Assembly (NCBI GenBank): GCA_015680685.1 | Contig: MNCI01001992.1 | Span: 271,077 to 335,076 of the forward strand | Reading direction: 5' to 3' | DNA: 64,000 bases | Source of the DNA: Gnetum montanum | Lineage: Eukaryota > Streptophyta > Gnetopsida > Gnetales > Gnetaceae | In this document: one piece after another, positions 1 to 10,394 of the stretch | Layout: each line of letters starts with the position of its first letter | Numbering within the stretch: the first letter of the stretch is position 1 | Position numbers and translations under genes: made by a program | Notes under the pieces: generated by a model | Seen by the model: only the letters and a program-made list of their open reading frames with translations | The model's database searches: none | What the model was told of the DNA's origin: nothing

Positions 1-1241
1 CTTAGCCCATCCACGATGTGGCGAAGTTGATCCCGCTGAGTGTACCCATGGCTCAAGCAACAATATAACAATGTGTAATAGTGGGCCATGGCAGCATCCA
101 AGGGTTCATATGTACCTTGCTTCTAGCCTTGGATCTGCTTACACAAATTGGACACTCTGGAGTACATTTGATACTTCTCGTTGAATAGTTCTAGCATCGT
201 ACTCCACCTCCTGATGGTTTCCGGTTCTAAGAATTGGTACCAACTCTCTGCTTCTTTGGTGAGTGTCCGTGGGAACAACTTAAGTTTTTGCCACTTATTT
301 TCTATATTCTACAAGGCATAGGCATCGTGGAATGCCCATAAATGATTTTGCGGATCAGCATTGTATCCCCCTTCAAATCGTGGGATATTATTCATGTCTA
401 ATCATTTGATTTGACTATCTTTTAAATGCCTTGTGGGAATCCTAACTGCCTCGATTATGTCAAGCATACTTTGGGTTGTGAGTAGGGGCTCTTCATGATC
501 ATCTCTTTCATGACACCTGTGATGTTTGCATTGTTCCCTTCTCTCCCTACATCCTTGCCCTTGTCCTCTCTCTTGACTTTCCCGTCGAGTTCTTTCATTT
601 TTCTTACTCTTATTCTCATCTTTATGCTCATGATGGCTGTGCCTAGATGTGGAAGGAGAGGGTGAGCAATGTGAAGAAGGGGAAGAAGAAGGAAAACCAT
701 CGTCATGACAATGTTTCTTGCCTTCTCTTCGGTTGCTACGACCCCGATTGTGGTGACGATCTAAGTGCCCGTCCTTAGCATGTGTGGTTGTTCCCTCTGT
801 GAACAGTTGGTGTTCACGGGTATCAAAACCATGGTTATGCATCGTTGATCATAGGTTCTGATACCCAACCTCCTCATCATCGTTAGGAGGGGGAACGTCA
901 TTTGTTAGAGAACCCGTGATAAGGGGTTCCTCATCTCCTATTTCGCTAAGGACGTGCAGGGCTTTGCCCTTCAGAAAAGTATGTTGACTCTCTTGCCTTA
1001 AGTCCCTCATACATTGGGCATCTATGGGATGATAATCCCTCATCTCAAAGCCTTCCACAATGTATTCAACATATAATTCTTGCATGCCAATCTGTGCCAA
1101 GGCATGGAAGAGCATGTTAGGGACTGATCGATCTGGGGGTAACACGATGTTACCTTGCAAATCTCTCCATCGCAGCTGTTCATTTTGATGGAGAATAAAA
1201 GTAAGGTTGGGGTTATACTCATCGGGATGAGTATATGTCAT
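1..1241 (-). pseudogene. gag of element D, decayed and truncated by the window edge
   Basis: A single minus-strand frame runs from ATG at 1241 to the window edge and is broken by about four in-frame stops (near 846, 400, 310 and 130). Order of parts: an N-terminal block with GNIVLPPDR near residue 30, a low-complexity Ser/His/Arg/Glu-rich stretch (about 500-800), then a capsid-like block with NNIPRFEGG, FPRTLTKEAESWY and RRWSTMLELF. The stops fall where element E or H has Gln, Trp or another sense codon, so this is one old ORF rather than several genes. The protein would have been the structural Gag that packages element RNA. The zinc knuckle lies outside the window. Confidence 0.8.
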
Positions 1242-1450
1242 TTTATATTGTGGTTATCTGTTTTATGTTGCCGACTATCTCGTGTATGGTCCTTAGGTGG
1301 TGAGTTGCTCTTATGATAAGAAGGCATTCTTATCGGTGTGCTAATTTACTGTTATATAAATTTTTCTCTTGATTAACCTGAAGGTTCGTTAAGGCTCACA
1401 ATGATGTGAGTGATATCCCTTATGTTCTATTCAGCATACAAACACTTAGT

Positions 1451-1467
1451 CCCCAGCAACGGTGCCA
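1451..1467 (-). other. Primer-binding site of D, tRNA-Asp type
   Basis: Plus strand reads CCCCAGCAACGGTGCCA, one base from the LTR. It matches the 3' end of plant tRNA-Asp (CCCCGGCAACGGCGCCA, from general knowledge) at 15 of 17 positions. The same motif borders the LTRs of A, E, G and H. Confidence 0.85.
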
Positions 1468-2250
1468 ATAATGAGTGGCGAGGTACCCCTACACTCAACC
1501 ATACAAAACAAGCATAGTACGCGCGATCTGTTCGAACTCCGCAGACTAAATGCCTACATGCCCCATGGAACAGTTGGGGTTAATCATTCGTTGTCTTCCC
1601 AGAATTACTTTTGTTTGTCATGGTGTATGGTCAAGTAAGTCCAAGGTATATGATTTTTATATCTTTTATGTGTTTTTCTCCTATGCTATCGAGGTGAAGG
1701 GTTGAGAAACTAACTAACTCTAACTAATGAACTAAGTCTAAATTAACTAGCGTCAGCACCTGTTCCCACTTACCGTACACACTCTGAACTATGCAACCGT
1801 GGCTACCAAATGCTAATCATTACTGGGATCACTACACGTAACACACATGCTCGAAGTGGTCGTACTGAGACACTTAACTAGGAGGAAAGGGTGAGAGAAT
1901 CCAATCGCGATGAGCAGCCGATTCCTTGATTAGCCGTACACATCTGTAAATTCTCATAATCAAGTCGTACTCATGCTACGCTACTGCAGGGTAATACATA
2001 ATAGGTAGAAATAACATGTAATAAATAACAAGTAACAAATCCTATTCCATGCACTACAAGGTTTATCCACAAAGCTCATCTTTATTGTCATACACAACTT
2101 GCGTTCAGGTACAATGTTGCTTGAACAAAGATCCGTTCACTTGGGGACTCCTACTACGGGGACATGGAAAATATTCTATCTCTGGAGTGATCAATCTACC
2201 AGAGTTTCCCTACTTTAAGCCTAGGATGGAAAATAAGGGGAGTGCTGCCT

Positions 2251-2260
2251 CTTATTTATA
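2251..2260 (-). promoter_or_regulatory. TATA box of the D LTR promoter
   Basis: Minus strand reads TATAAATAAG. The same box sits at the same place in LTR F (39015-39024) and in both E LTRs (43647-43656 and 49786-49795). It marks the U3/R side and leaves only about 130 bp of U3 upstream. Confidence 0.65.
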
Positions 2261-2276
2261 GATTTGGCGGTGGACC

Positions 2277-2366
2277 GTGATATCACATACGCGATATCGC
2301 AGGGGACGACACGAGATCGCATGGGATGCGATATCGCAGTGGTCGTGATATCGCGTACGCGATATC
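2277..2366. repeat. Array of GATATC palindromes in the U3 of D
   Basis: Four perfect palindromes lie within 90 bp: GTGATATCAC (2277-2286), GCGATATCGC (2291-2300 and 2328-2337), and the 20-bp GATATCGCGTACGCGATATC (2347-2366). A degenerate copy (GAGATCGC) lies between. They fill most of the space between the TATA box and the LTR terminus. Related arrays occupy the same place in LTRs A, E, F and H. A regulatory or structural role is inference. Confidence 0.8.
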
Positions 2367-2393
2367 GTGGCTTGTGCATATCACATCTCATCA

Positions 2394-3030
2394 TTGTTGT
2401 AGGCTCCATTTACTCCTAATTGCTTCCATAATAAAGGTGAGAATAAAACTTAAGTCTAAGTGTGATGTAATTAAAGACACTATTCTGGCTTGTGGTAATG
2501 AGCAACTATTCTTGGCTTGTGATACATGTCTTGGGATCATGTAACCATTCTTGGGATTACCAAGTGAGTTCACTACTAAGTGAATCAAGTGAAACCACTA
2601 TTGGGTTACCAAATGGTTATAATTTAATACTTGAAACCAACTGTACTTATTTTGCCCTACTAATAAACATGAAAAATAAAATGTTTCAGAAATGTAAAGG
2701 ACTAAGCTAGAGTAAACATGAAAATTAAACTAAGTAAATAAAATAAATAAGCAACAAAAAATAAAAGAAACTAAGTGGATGTTACAATGGTGGAAACCAA
2801 TCTTAATCTTTATTGCCATTCATGAACTGTGCCCAAGTACATTCCACTCGAAAAAGATTCTGTGCAACTATTGAACACCACACTAGGCATTAACTCTATT
2901 ACTAAGTGTAAACTACAAAAAGAAAAATGCAAGAGTTTCCCTATGACTGTAATGAATTGGTTATTTTGTTGATGCGACCAAGTGTCCATTTTTATAAGAA
3001 GAGATCCATAAAATTTAGAAAAAGCTTAAC
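2394..3030 (-). repeat. LTR-like remnant, probably truncated 3' LTR of A
   Basis: Scattered resemblance to the Athila-like LTRs is visible: ATTGGGTTACCAA-type text near 2605, AATCTTTATTGCCATTCATGAAC near 2806 against the LTR block around the polyadenylation region, and GAGTTTCCCTA near 2935. Position agrees: it lies between the 3' internal part of A and the inserted D LTR. The right end has no clear GATATC array or CA terminus, so the boundary is a guess. It could also be an unrelated older LTR. Confidence 0.35.
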
Positions 3031-4490
3031 ACAAGGAATATTGGAAAGAGTTATAGAAATTCACAATAATAAAGAGAAGAAATTCATTAAAAAAATTTTG
3101 AAGATGTGTACCATTGGATGGCATTGATGGGGTAAATAAAAAGAATTTGATTGTAACAATGTCTAAGGGTAAAGAACTTAACCAAACTAAAAGATATTCA
3201 AGTGGGTCCTCCCCAAAGTAGGCACAGGCTTTTATGCCCTTGCATAACTTCAAACCAAGGAGTTCATGGATACCATAGATGATTAATGGTTATGGAAAGT
3301 TAGGTACAAAACCCAAAGTAATTGACTAAGAAACTTGACATATCAAACTATAACATTGAATCAAAACATGAAACTAGTAGTGAGATGAGGCATGAAAACA
3401 TAGATGGATGACAGAGAGAATGGAATGGAGTTTCTAATTATGGTCACATAAAGTTCCTTGTAGAGTTTATGATTAAATGACTTGGTAGGATCCATCCTCA
3501 ATCCAGATCAAAACCAATCACTTTTAGTGACTTCACATCAACATTCTAAGACTAGTCCATCTCGTGAGAGATAAGAATGCTTCCACAACACAACCACCAT
3601 TAAAAATTGGAGAGAAAGTAGGAAGTGAGAAAGGGCCTTACTTACAGGAGATAAGACAAGTTCCATAACTAGTGCTTGTAGCCCTTTTATTTGGTCTAAG
3701 GAGTGTGCTTTAAATTCCCATATTTTTTTAAAATGGGAATCACACCATGAAAAGACCCATGTGTTTTTACATTTATTTTGTCTAAGGGGTATGCTTTGAA
3801 TCCTCATCTTTTTTTTTGATGAGGACCACACCATGCAAGGACTTATTTGAATTCTTGTTGTCGAATAACATAGAATGGTGAGCAGCTCATAAGAACACTC
3901 CTGCACATAGGAAGACAGAAAAGCATGAAGAATACCACATCCCTTTGAAGCCATACCCTATTCAAACCTTTAATTCCTTCCCAATTCTAGAAACTACACA
4001 AGTCACTAATTTATTAATGTTGCATTAATGAAAAAGGAACTACATGTTTTCAATACAAGAAAAACCATAGAGTATGTGGATGGGTGAATGATGTGGACTC
4101 ACTACTCGTTACATGAAAAGAAACCAAGTCCTAGTCATTAGTAATGACATTCAAAGTCAAAAACCAGACATCAACAATCAAATTACAAATGAAACATACC
4201 ATCATCGAGTAGCACATTACCATTGTACCTAACACCTTATTAGTAGAAAGAGTAGAGAAACACATCAAAAATAAGAAAATATGAAAGAAAGTAAAAGATT
4301 ATGCCATAAATATCAAATATATTAATGATGGTGTAAAAAAAAACTAAGAAAAGATCAATAACCTAAAAAACACAACTATGTAAAACAAAGATGTAAAACA
4401 AAGAATATGAAAATAAAAATTTGTAAAAGTAAAAAATGTGTAAAAAAAAGTCAAAAGATTGAGGAGACTCAAAAAGTGTTAGTATGGATG
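3031..4490 (-). pseudogene. Degenerate 3' ORF region of A, between integrase and 3' LTR
   Basis: Minus-strand remnants (best open stretch 3538-3954) share short blocks with the corresponding regions of C, E and G: a CMVW...NGLQALV-like segment near 3680-3860, then MVVVLWKHSYLSRDG near 3560-3600. This places an extra ORF after integrase, the position where Athila elements carry an env-like gene. I see no convincing signal peptide or transmembrane helix. The block at 3205-3250 (TCCTCCCCAAAGTAGGC) is also found in E near 44490, so homology extends through the region. Frame breaks are numerous. Confidence 0.5.
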
Positions 4491-4516
4491 GCCATCTCCC
4501 CCACAACTAAGTTGAA
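4491..4516 (-). other. Internal polypurine-tract-like motif downstream of integrase in A
   Basis: Minus strand contains AACTTAGTTGTGGGGGAGAT. Matching motifs follow integrase in C (33455-33480), G (58252-58275) and E (45655-45669). It resembles the true 3' PPT found next to the 3' LTRs of C and E. It may simply encode the last residues of pol. Confidence 0.5.
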
Positions 4517-5860
4517 AGGGGGAGATTCGAAAGATTGAGTATGGCTATCCATTTGGTGAGGTGTCTGTTGAGTTAGTTGGCTTGGGCTCATGGAAAGGTT
4601 TCACTTGTTGGATGTTGACTAATTATTTCTTTTTTGGGCTATCAAGTTTATAGATAATCATCACCCTAGATGGAATAGTCTCATTAATAATATAAGGTCC
4701 TTCCACAACATTTGAAATTTGGTTCGTTGAGGTACATGTGTAGGATTTTGATAGAGGACCTTGTCACCTAGTTGAAACTTGACTTTTCTTATTTTGAAGT
4801 AATCACATTTCTTGTTGAATGCCTTATGCATTTCGTTGGATGAAAATGCTATTAATAAATTTTCATCTAGCAAGTTGAGGTTCATTAATCATTCTTTCTG
4901 TGCTAGACTTAGATTCAAGTCAAGGTTACAGGCTGTAGAGAGTGTACAGAGCTCAGATTGGATGGGTAGTGTTGGTAGTTTTCCATACATGAGCTCATAG
5001 GGAGAATAACCTATGGGAAGCTTCTATGTGAAGTGATAAGCCCAAAGGGCATCATTTAATTTGGTGCTCCAGTTCCTTCGGTATTAGAATTAGTGACCTT
5101 AGCTTGACCATTGGCTTGGGGGTGATATGGTATTATGAGTTTGTGCTCAACTCCCAAGCGCTACATAGGTTTTTGGAAAGTGGCACATGTAAAATGAGTT
5201 CCATTATCAAAAATTAATGCATGAGTCATACCAAACCTATTTATGATACTTTTTTGTATAAAACAAGCAGTAGTAATGGATGTACAGTTAGTGAATACTA
5301 CTGCTTTTACCCACTTAGTGCAATAGTCAACTGTGACTATTATATATGCCTTTCCATTTGATAAAGGTGCGATGGGACCCATAAAGTCAATGCCCCAAAT
5401 ATTGAATGGCTCAAGAGGCTAAATTCATTTTTGTGGCCCTTCCATTTGAGTTGTCATTCCACCATCCCTCTAACAATGATCACAAGAGTAGACGAATTAG
5501 TGTGCATTCCTGAAGATTATTGGTTAGTAATATCCTACCATGAGGATTTTTATGTTTGTGCATCTCCTAGCATAATGGCCCCCACAAGAGCCTTTGTGGA
5601 CATCCTAGAGATTACATAGTTGATCCATATTAGGGACACACTAGAGTACTAGGCCATCAGGATATACTTTGTAAAGGTTCCCATTAATTTCCATGAAATG
5701 CTTAACCTAGTGAAGAAACTATTATTTCTTTCTGGTGTCCAGCCCTTGTGGTAGTTCTTGCTTAAGTAGATAAGTGAGGATGGTCTCATACCATTTTGGT
5801 TCATCGGGCATTTATGCATTAATAGCCCCTGCAAGGAGAGATTCATCAAGAAACTAATTA
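4517..5860 (-). pseudogene. Integrase of element A, catalytic Glu replaced
   Basis: From high to low coordinates: zinc-binding part near 5450-5600 (Cys pair in CDHC), then GIDFMGP with the first catalytic Asp, IFDNGTHF with the second Asp near 5200, and PYHPQANGQAKVTN near 5110 where the expected Glu codon reads AAG (Lys). The C-terminal domain (4661-4885) has GDKVLYQNPTHVPQ. There is no chromodomain. Several in-frame stops are present. This enzyme would have joined element cDNA to the genome. Loss of the Glu and the stops make it inactive. G shows the same Lys. Confidence 0.85.
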
Positions 5861-6278
5861 GATAAGGGGCTTTCTTTCTTCCTGTTATCCCATCTTAACT
5901 GTGATAAGTGGTCAATGACCACATTTTCCACACCTTTTTGATTTATCATCGTGAGATCGAACTCTTGCAAAATCATGAGCTACTATATAACACAAGGGCT
6001 CACCATTGGTTTATTCATTAGAAATTCAATGGCGCTATGATCTATGTGCATGTACACTTTATAGCCAAGCACATAGTGCCTAAACTTCTCTAATGCAAAT
6101 ACCACTACCATAAACTCTTTTTCTGTGGTGGTGTAGTTCAGCTGTGCACCTGCAATACTTCAGCTTGCACAATGAATATAATATGGACGTTTTTGATCAT
6201 CCATTTGTGTAAGCACTACCCCCAAAGCATAATTTGATGCATTAGTCATCACATGAAATGATCTAGACCAATCAGGTA
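5861..6278 (-). pseudogene. RNase H of element A, 5' end cut off by element B
   Basis: Minus-strand translation gives NASNYALGVVLTQMDDQ, YTTTEKE and GYKVYMHIDHSAIEF, the order of an LTR-retrotransposon RNase H. The first catalytic Asp position (normally DAS) reads NAS. The Glu in TTTEKE and the Asp in HIDH are kept. Its upstream residues continue at 23240 on the far side of B. Confidence 0.88.
6274..6278. other. Left target-site copy flanking element B (AGGTA)
   Basis: It precedes the TG of the B LTR. The right copy (23240-23244) is AGTTG, matching at 3 of 5. Aligning each flank to the uninterrupted homologue in C shows that both five-base blocks correspond to the same five bases, so they are one duplication that has since mutated. 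Confidence 0.7.
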
Positions 6279-6945
6279 TGTAGCATTCAAAAACGTCGAT
6301 GGCTAGACCACCAAGAGGTTGTCTGGTGCACAACCTAACCCCAAGTCTGCGGGAGGGTCATGTTGGAGAACATGGAAGTGGGGTGCCCTGAATGGTCTTG
6401 TCAATCAAACAGGGACTTACATGGTGTTAAATAATAGTTTGCAAATAATATTTTTTGAATGTCACATGGGGAAGTTGGAAGAAGTAAGAATGTAGCATGC
6501 ACAATAGTAGAAGCGTATCAACATGCATAACAGTAGCAATAAACATAAATATATACATGATAGTGCAACATATATGCTAAAGAAAAGTAAAATGAGAGTT
6601 TGAGTAAGGGAATTCACCCCCAAGATTGGGGGATTTGAATTTTTATTGAATGATGGGTGTGTACAACTAGTGTGCAGTGTTGAACAGTCATAGCTAGGTA
6701 ACAGGGCAATATGGTCACACTCTCTAGAGTGCTGTAGACATGGTGTTGACAAACATGGAAGAATGGATGTTTTTTTGTCTGAGAGTTACTATGCTATGCC
6801 TGGGTAGGTGTCACTTTTAGGCATGGGAGTGGAATAAGGATTTGGAAGATTAATGCTGAGATTTGCCACTTATCAACCTTCTGCTTGCCAATCTTCTCCC
6901 GAAGCCAACTACAAAAGCCAACCCTTAGGATGTCATTTACTAGGG

Positions 6946-6953
6946 TATTTATA
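6946..6953 (-). promoter_or_regulatory. TATA box in the B 3' LTR
   Basis: Minus strand reads TATAAATA in the context CTTTATAAATACCC. The 5' LTR has the same box at 21749-21756. U3 would therefore be about 1.5 kb and R/U5 about 0.65 kb. Confidence 0.6.
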
Positions 6954-7845
6954 AAGCCACGGTTGGGGGAGAGATGTGGTTTGAATGCCACATTTTCTAG
7001 GTCCCACGTAGCACGAACGTGGACATGTCACGCTGGTGTGCTATGCTCAAAGTGTGGTGCTACACTGATGTGTTACTCTGAATGGAACAAGAACAGGAAC
7101 CACAAATCTACCAAGCTGTGACCATATTGCCCATATTGCATGTGCTAGAATCTAAAGAATTATACTATTTTTAGAAAAAAATGCCTATAATAAATGCAAA
7201 GTGGAGCTTGTGCTCTAGGACTATGTCCTTCCTTGTCTTCCAAGTAGGATCAAGCGTAGGGACAAATTTTGGGGATCAACAAGTGGTACAAAAAATAAAG
7301 AAAACTACTGATCTTGGCTATCAAAGAGATGTCAGAGTCGAAATGATTGTTGGTGATGAGTTCTAAAACTTCTAGAGATGTCCTGAGGCTTCTTTTTAAG
7401 TGTTATGCTGTCTACGTTGTCCAATGTAATTGAGTAGCATAAACATTGGCCTGCTATGCTCTGCTACGCTACACAACATAGCATAGCATAGCACACCTTT
7501 GTCAATAAATTTTTTTAAAAATTAAGAACAGCACTCCAATACCTAGCAAGGTATGAAACTTCAAAAATTGGCAATCATGCTTTTCATGTTGAGAGAGCTT
7601 GAGACCTCCTGGTTTCATTTTTGAGACACTTTTGACCTTGATATCTTTGCTACATTGTGCAGCGTAGCACAATGTAGCACCTAATTATGGAAAAATTTGA
7701 ACTTAACTTGCAATGCTCTACCATGGGACCTTGGTCATGTCTAAGGAGGAAGTGGGATAAGTAGCCTTGGAGGTTGAAGAATGGTCAAGTGCATTTTTCA
7801 TGTCAACATAACTTGAGGGAAGATTTTGTAGACATTGGCACTTCA

Positions 7846-7883
7846 CTACATTGTGCTATGCTATGCAGCATAGCACAGTGTAG
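7846..7883. repeat. Long imperfect palindrome in the B LTR
   Basis: Arms of 17 bases around the 4-base loop ATGC (7863-7866). The inner 11 pairs, including GTGCTATGCT against AGCATAGCAC, are perfect. One T/G mismatch is followed by five more pairs (CTACA/TGTAG). The equivalent place in the 5' LTR (about 22610-22650) keeps a degraded version. Shorter relatives occur near 7455-7495, 7650-7680 and 8050-8075. Confidence 0.8.
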
Positions 7884-8474
7884 CATCCAAATTAGGATGA
7901 ATTTTATGAAACTTACCTTATTTTTCCATGTCTCACTGATCATATTCCAAAGATGTAGTAGGATAGGCATCCTTGTAAGCCAAAGAATTGCCAAATGCAC
8001 CTTCTATGTCTGGTCCAACACTTGGGAAAATTTCAGCATTTCATGGTCTACTACACTGTGCAGTGTAGTATAGCGTAACAAGTAAAAAATAGAAAATTTT
8101 CCAAACTATTTTATCCATCTTGAACACTTTCGACAGCTCCTAGCTTTGCACTTGGGTGGACTAGAAACTAGGGCATGTGTCAAGCTAGGCAAACTAAAGA
8201 GCGTAGCAAGCTTGGTGGCCTGGGAGATAGAAAATTTGCTGAGTTGTATGGTCCACCCCCAATCCTCCGTTTGTGCAAATTGGCCTTGCAACTGGGTGCT
8301 ACATTGACTGTGCTAATGAACATAGCAAATAGGCCCAAAGAAATCTTTGTAGGCATTATGAATTCTAGGGTGTCATACTATTTGCGTGGCCTAGCATAAC
8401 ATCACACTTGGAGAGGTTTTGCCTAGGTTTAGGACTGTGTTGAATCATGAGAGTCCAAAATTAATGGTGTTTCA

Positions 8475-8493
8475 CTAGCCCCTCTTTGTCGAC
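8475..8493 (-). other. Polypurine tract of B
   Basis: The minus strand directly before the LTR terminus reads GTCGACAAAGAGGGGCTAG. The purine run AAAGAGGGG is a plausible plus-strand primer and fixes the 3' side of the element. Confidence 0.65.
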
Positions 8494-9989
8494 GTCTAGA
8501 GGATTTTCCTAAGAGATGTTAACAAAGAATATGAAACACCATGATGAACATGACACTAACACCATTCGTCAGTGCCTACTTAGATGATGCTTTGTTATGC
8601 TTGAGAGTGCTAGGAACATGAAGTATGATAGAGAATAGGGGACAAATTTGAGGGGATCAGGTTAGGAAAAAAGTGTAGGATGCAACGCCATGACAACCGT
8701 TGTGATAGTGTGATCCCTCATTGGAGTGCTTATGAGGAAGTCAGCATGCATGGGTGTCTTTCCCCTTTGGACTTCGGACCTCTCATCGGAATGCTTAGAG
8801 ATAGTTGATCCAAGGCTGAGACGATTGCAAAGTGGCAACTGTGCCATTTGACTTGGGCACTTGTCTTATCTAATTTCTTTTTTATTTTTTTACTCTCTTT
8901 TCTTTTTTTTCTTCTTCTCTTTTATTTTTTTAGAGGAAAATGCACACCTATATCCATTCGAAGGCAACTGTGTTGTTGCTGTAGGATAAGTGTTTCCTCC
9001 CCAAGATGAGTTCTGTTACATCCATGTGGGGCTTTGACTTGCCTACAAAAGATTCCCATGGGAAAATTTGTGTTACATCTATTATGGGCCTGGTGGTTGA
9101 GCATGGGAAATGGTTTCATGTGCATTGGAGAAGCTTGTAGGGTGATATTGGAAATTGCAAAGGGAGAAAATAGAGGTTAGGTTGGTTGAATGGGTGTGAG
9201 AGTATGCACTATCAAGTAGCTAGGCCAGTCAAAGCAGGTACTTTGGAACAATGTAGTGTCTTTCTCTCATGGTAAAATGCATTTTTGATCGACACCATCC
9301 CAACCTCATCCTGCAAACATAATAGAGAGAAAACTAAAAAAAATGATCATCATGTGAAATGAAGGCAAAGTCTGGTCTACTCAAGACACTATAAGAACTG
9401 CAAGTGCTACATCTAGTATGTGTAATGTCCAAAGAAGGAAGGCTAGTATAGGCATTAGCAATGGCAGGATGAAAAAACTCTAGCAGCCACACTAGAAGTG
9501 AGCACTCAAGAGTCTAGGAGAAATGATGATGTAGGTGCTCAAGAATCCCCACCACAGGCAAGAGCTAGAAAATTCAAACACAAGGTGGGAAGTCTAGTTG
9601 TTGAATGTGCTGCCAGACCTAGATGATGGTGAGGGTTGGAGGGGGATGACATTGTGGCTGGGCCACAATAGTGCTAGGAATCTAGTGGAAAGTGCTAATG
9701 AAGAGAGCTAGGACCAAGATGATTAACCATGATTGTGGTAGCTCCGTATGGTCAGAAAGATGTCAAATAACTTCTCCAAAAGATCAGCAAGATGCCAGGG
9801 GTGGTGACATTGCAAATGTCCTAGAGGGTGTTTCTTTGATGGCGTGAATTTCATTTTGGAACTACAATGCCCCACCGTGCCTTGCCCGAGAGGGGTAGGT
9901 AGGTCACGGAAGATGGAAAAAATTATTGCTTGCTTGTCCACAAGGTCATGTATGTTGAACTAGAGAGGTTGCCCTATGAACCTAGTTTT
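8494..9989 (-). other. 3' non-coding region of B
   Basis: No convincing coding frame is visible here. A pyrimidine-rich block (8876-8933, mostly T with C) is the only striking composition. Short open frames near 8662-8847 and 8922-9125 resemble nothing I recognise and are taken as chance. Confidence 0.5.
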
Positions 9990-10330
9990 AGATCTTGATA
10001 GACCGTTGGATGTGGTAGCTTAAGGTCCTAGCAAACCGTGATCCCAATTTAAGGTTCAAGGAGACTATGTTATGCTAGTTTAAGGTACCAACAGACCGTG
10101 ATGTGCTAGCTTAAGGTCTTGGTAGACATCTATGCTAGTTTAATGTCGTAGCGGATAGGGGATGGCCAATTTAAGGTTGTAGCAGATCATGCTATGGATG
10201 CTAGTTTTGTGTCATGGCCCAGGACATGCTGTGCCAGTTTAATGTCATGGCAGACACTCTGTGCTAGTTTTATGTCACAACAGATGCTCTGTGCTAGTTT
10301 TATGTCATAGTGGACAATCTTCTTACCTTG
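9990..10330. repeat. Degenerate tandem array, unit about 40 bp (CTAGTTTAAGGTC...CAGAC)
   Basis: About eight units share GCTAGTTTAAGGTCATAGCA or close variants, each followed by GAC and a variable spacer. Related arrays occur at 11080-11225 and 16330-16735, on both sides of the antisense gene. I know of no coding meaning. Confidence 0.75.
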
Positions 10331-10394
10331 CTTTATCTTCAGCATGACATTGCATGTTAGGTGTAGTATGGTTATAGGTATAGGTGATTGACAG

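Larger units (their letters stand above)
1..2393 (-). mobile_element. Element D: 5' end of an Athila-like Ty3/gypsy retrotransposon
   Basis: Read on the minus strand this is 5' LTR (1469-2393), primer-binding site (1451-1467), leader and gag, continuing past the left edge. Its LTR, PBS and gag closely match element E (42929-49959), so both belong to one family. Protease and the rest of pol would lie outside the window. The bases just right of the LTR (2394-2398, TTGTT) are the expected 5-bp target duplication, but the partner copy is not in view. D appears to be inserted in LTR-like sequence of element A. Lineage is inferred from the tRNA-Asp-type PBS and the family's FMDD reverse transcriptase seen in other copies. 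Confidence 0.85.
1469..2393 (-). repeat. 5' LTR of D
   Basis: On the plus strand it starts TAATGAGTGGCGAGG (TG mutated to TA) and ends in CTCATCA, about 925 bp. It aligns along its length with the LTRs at 38099-39123, 42929-43742 and 49142-49959. Landmarks in order are the AGACTAAGTGCCTACA block, CACTTACCGTACACAC, the TTCCATGCACTACAAGG block, a TATA box on the minus strand, and a short U3 full of GATATC palindromes. The other LTR of D is outside the window. Confidence 0.85.
2394..6278 (-). mobile_element. Element A, 3' part (RNase H, integrase, 3' ORF)
   Basis: This is the downstream half of an Athila-like element on the minus strand, cut from its upstream half (23240-28456) by insertion of element B. 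RNase H reaches exactly to 6278. Comparison with the uninterrupted homologue C at about 31660-31690 shows that the next bases of A resume at 23240. The far 3' end of A is blurred and probably truncated by D. Confidence 0.85.
6279..8474 (-). repeat. 3' LTR of B
   Basis: It starts TGTAGCATTCAAAAACG and ends ATGGTGTTTCA, 2196 bp. It aligns with 21080-23239 throughout, with local indels such as a longer run of GCATAGC repeats near 7450-7500. It carries imperfect palindromes built from GCTATG/CATAGC words and a minus-strand TATA box. The sequence next to it on the right is the PPT, which makes this the 3' LTR. Confidence 0.88.

Noticed and set aside
1451-1467. tRNA-Asp gene fragments
   Set aside because: Only the last 17 bases of a tRNA-like sequence are present, always beside an LTR. 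They are primer-binding sites, not tRNA genes.
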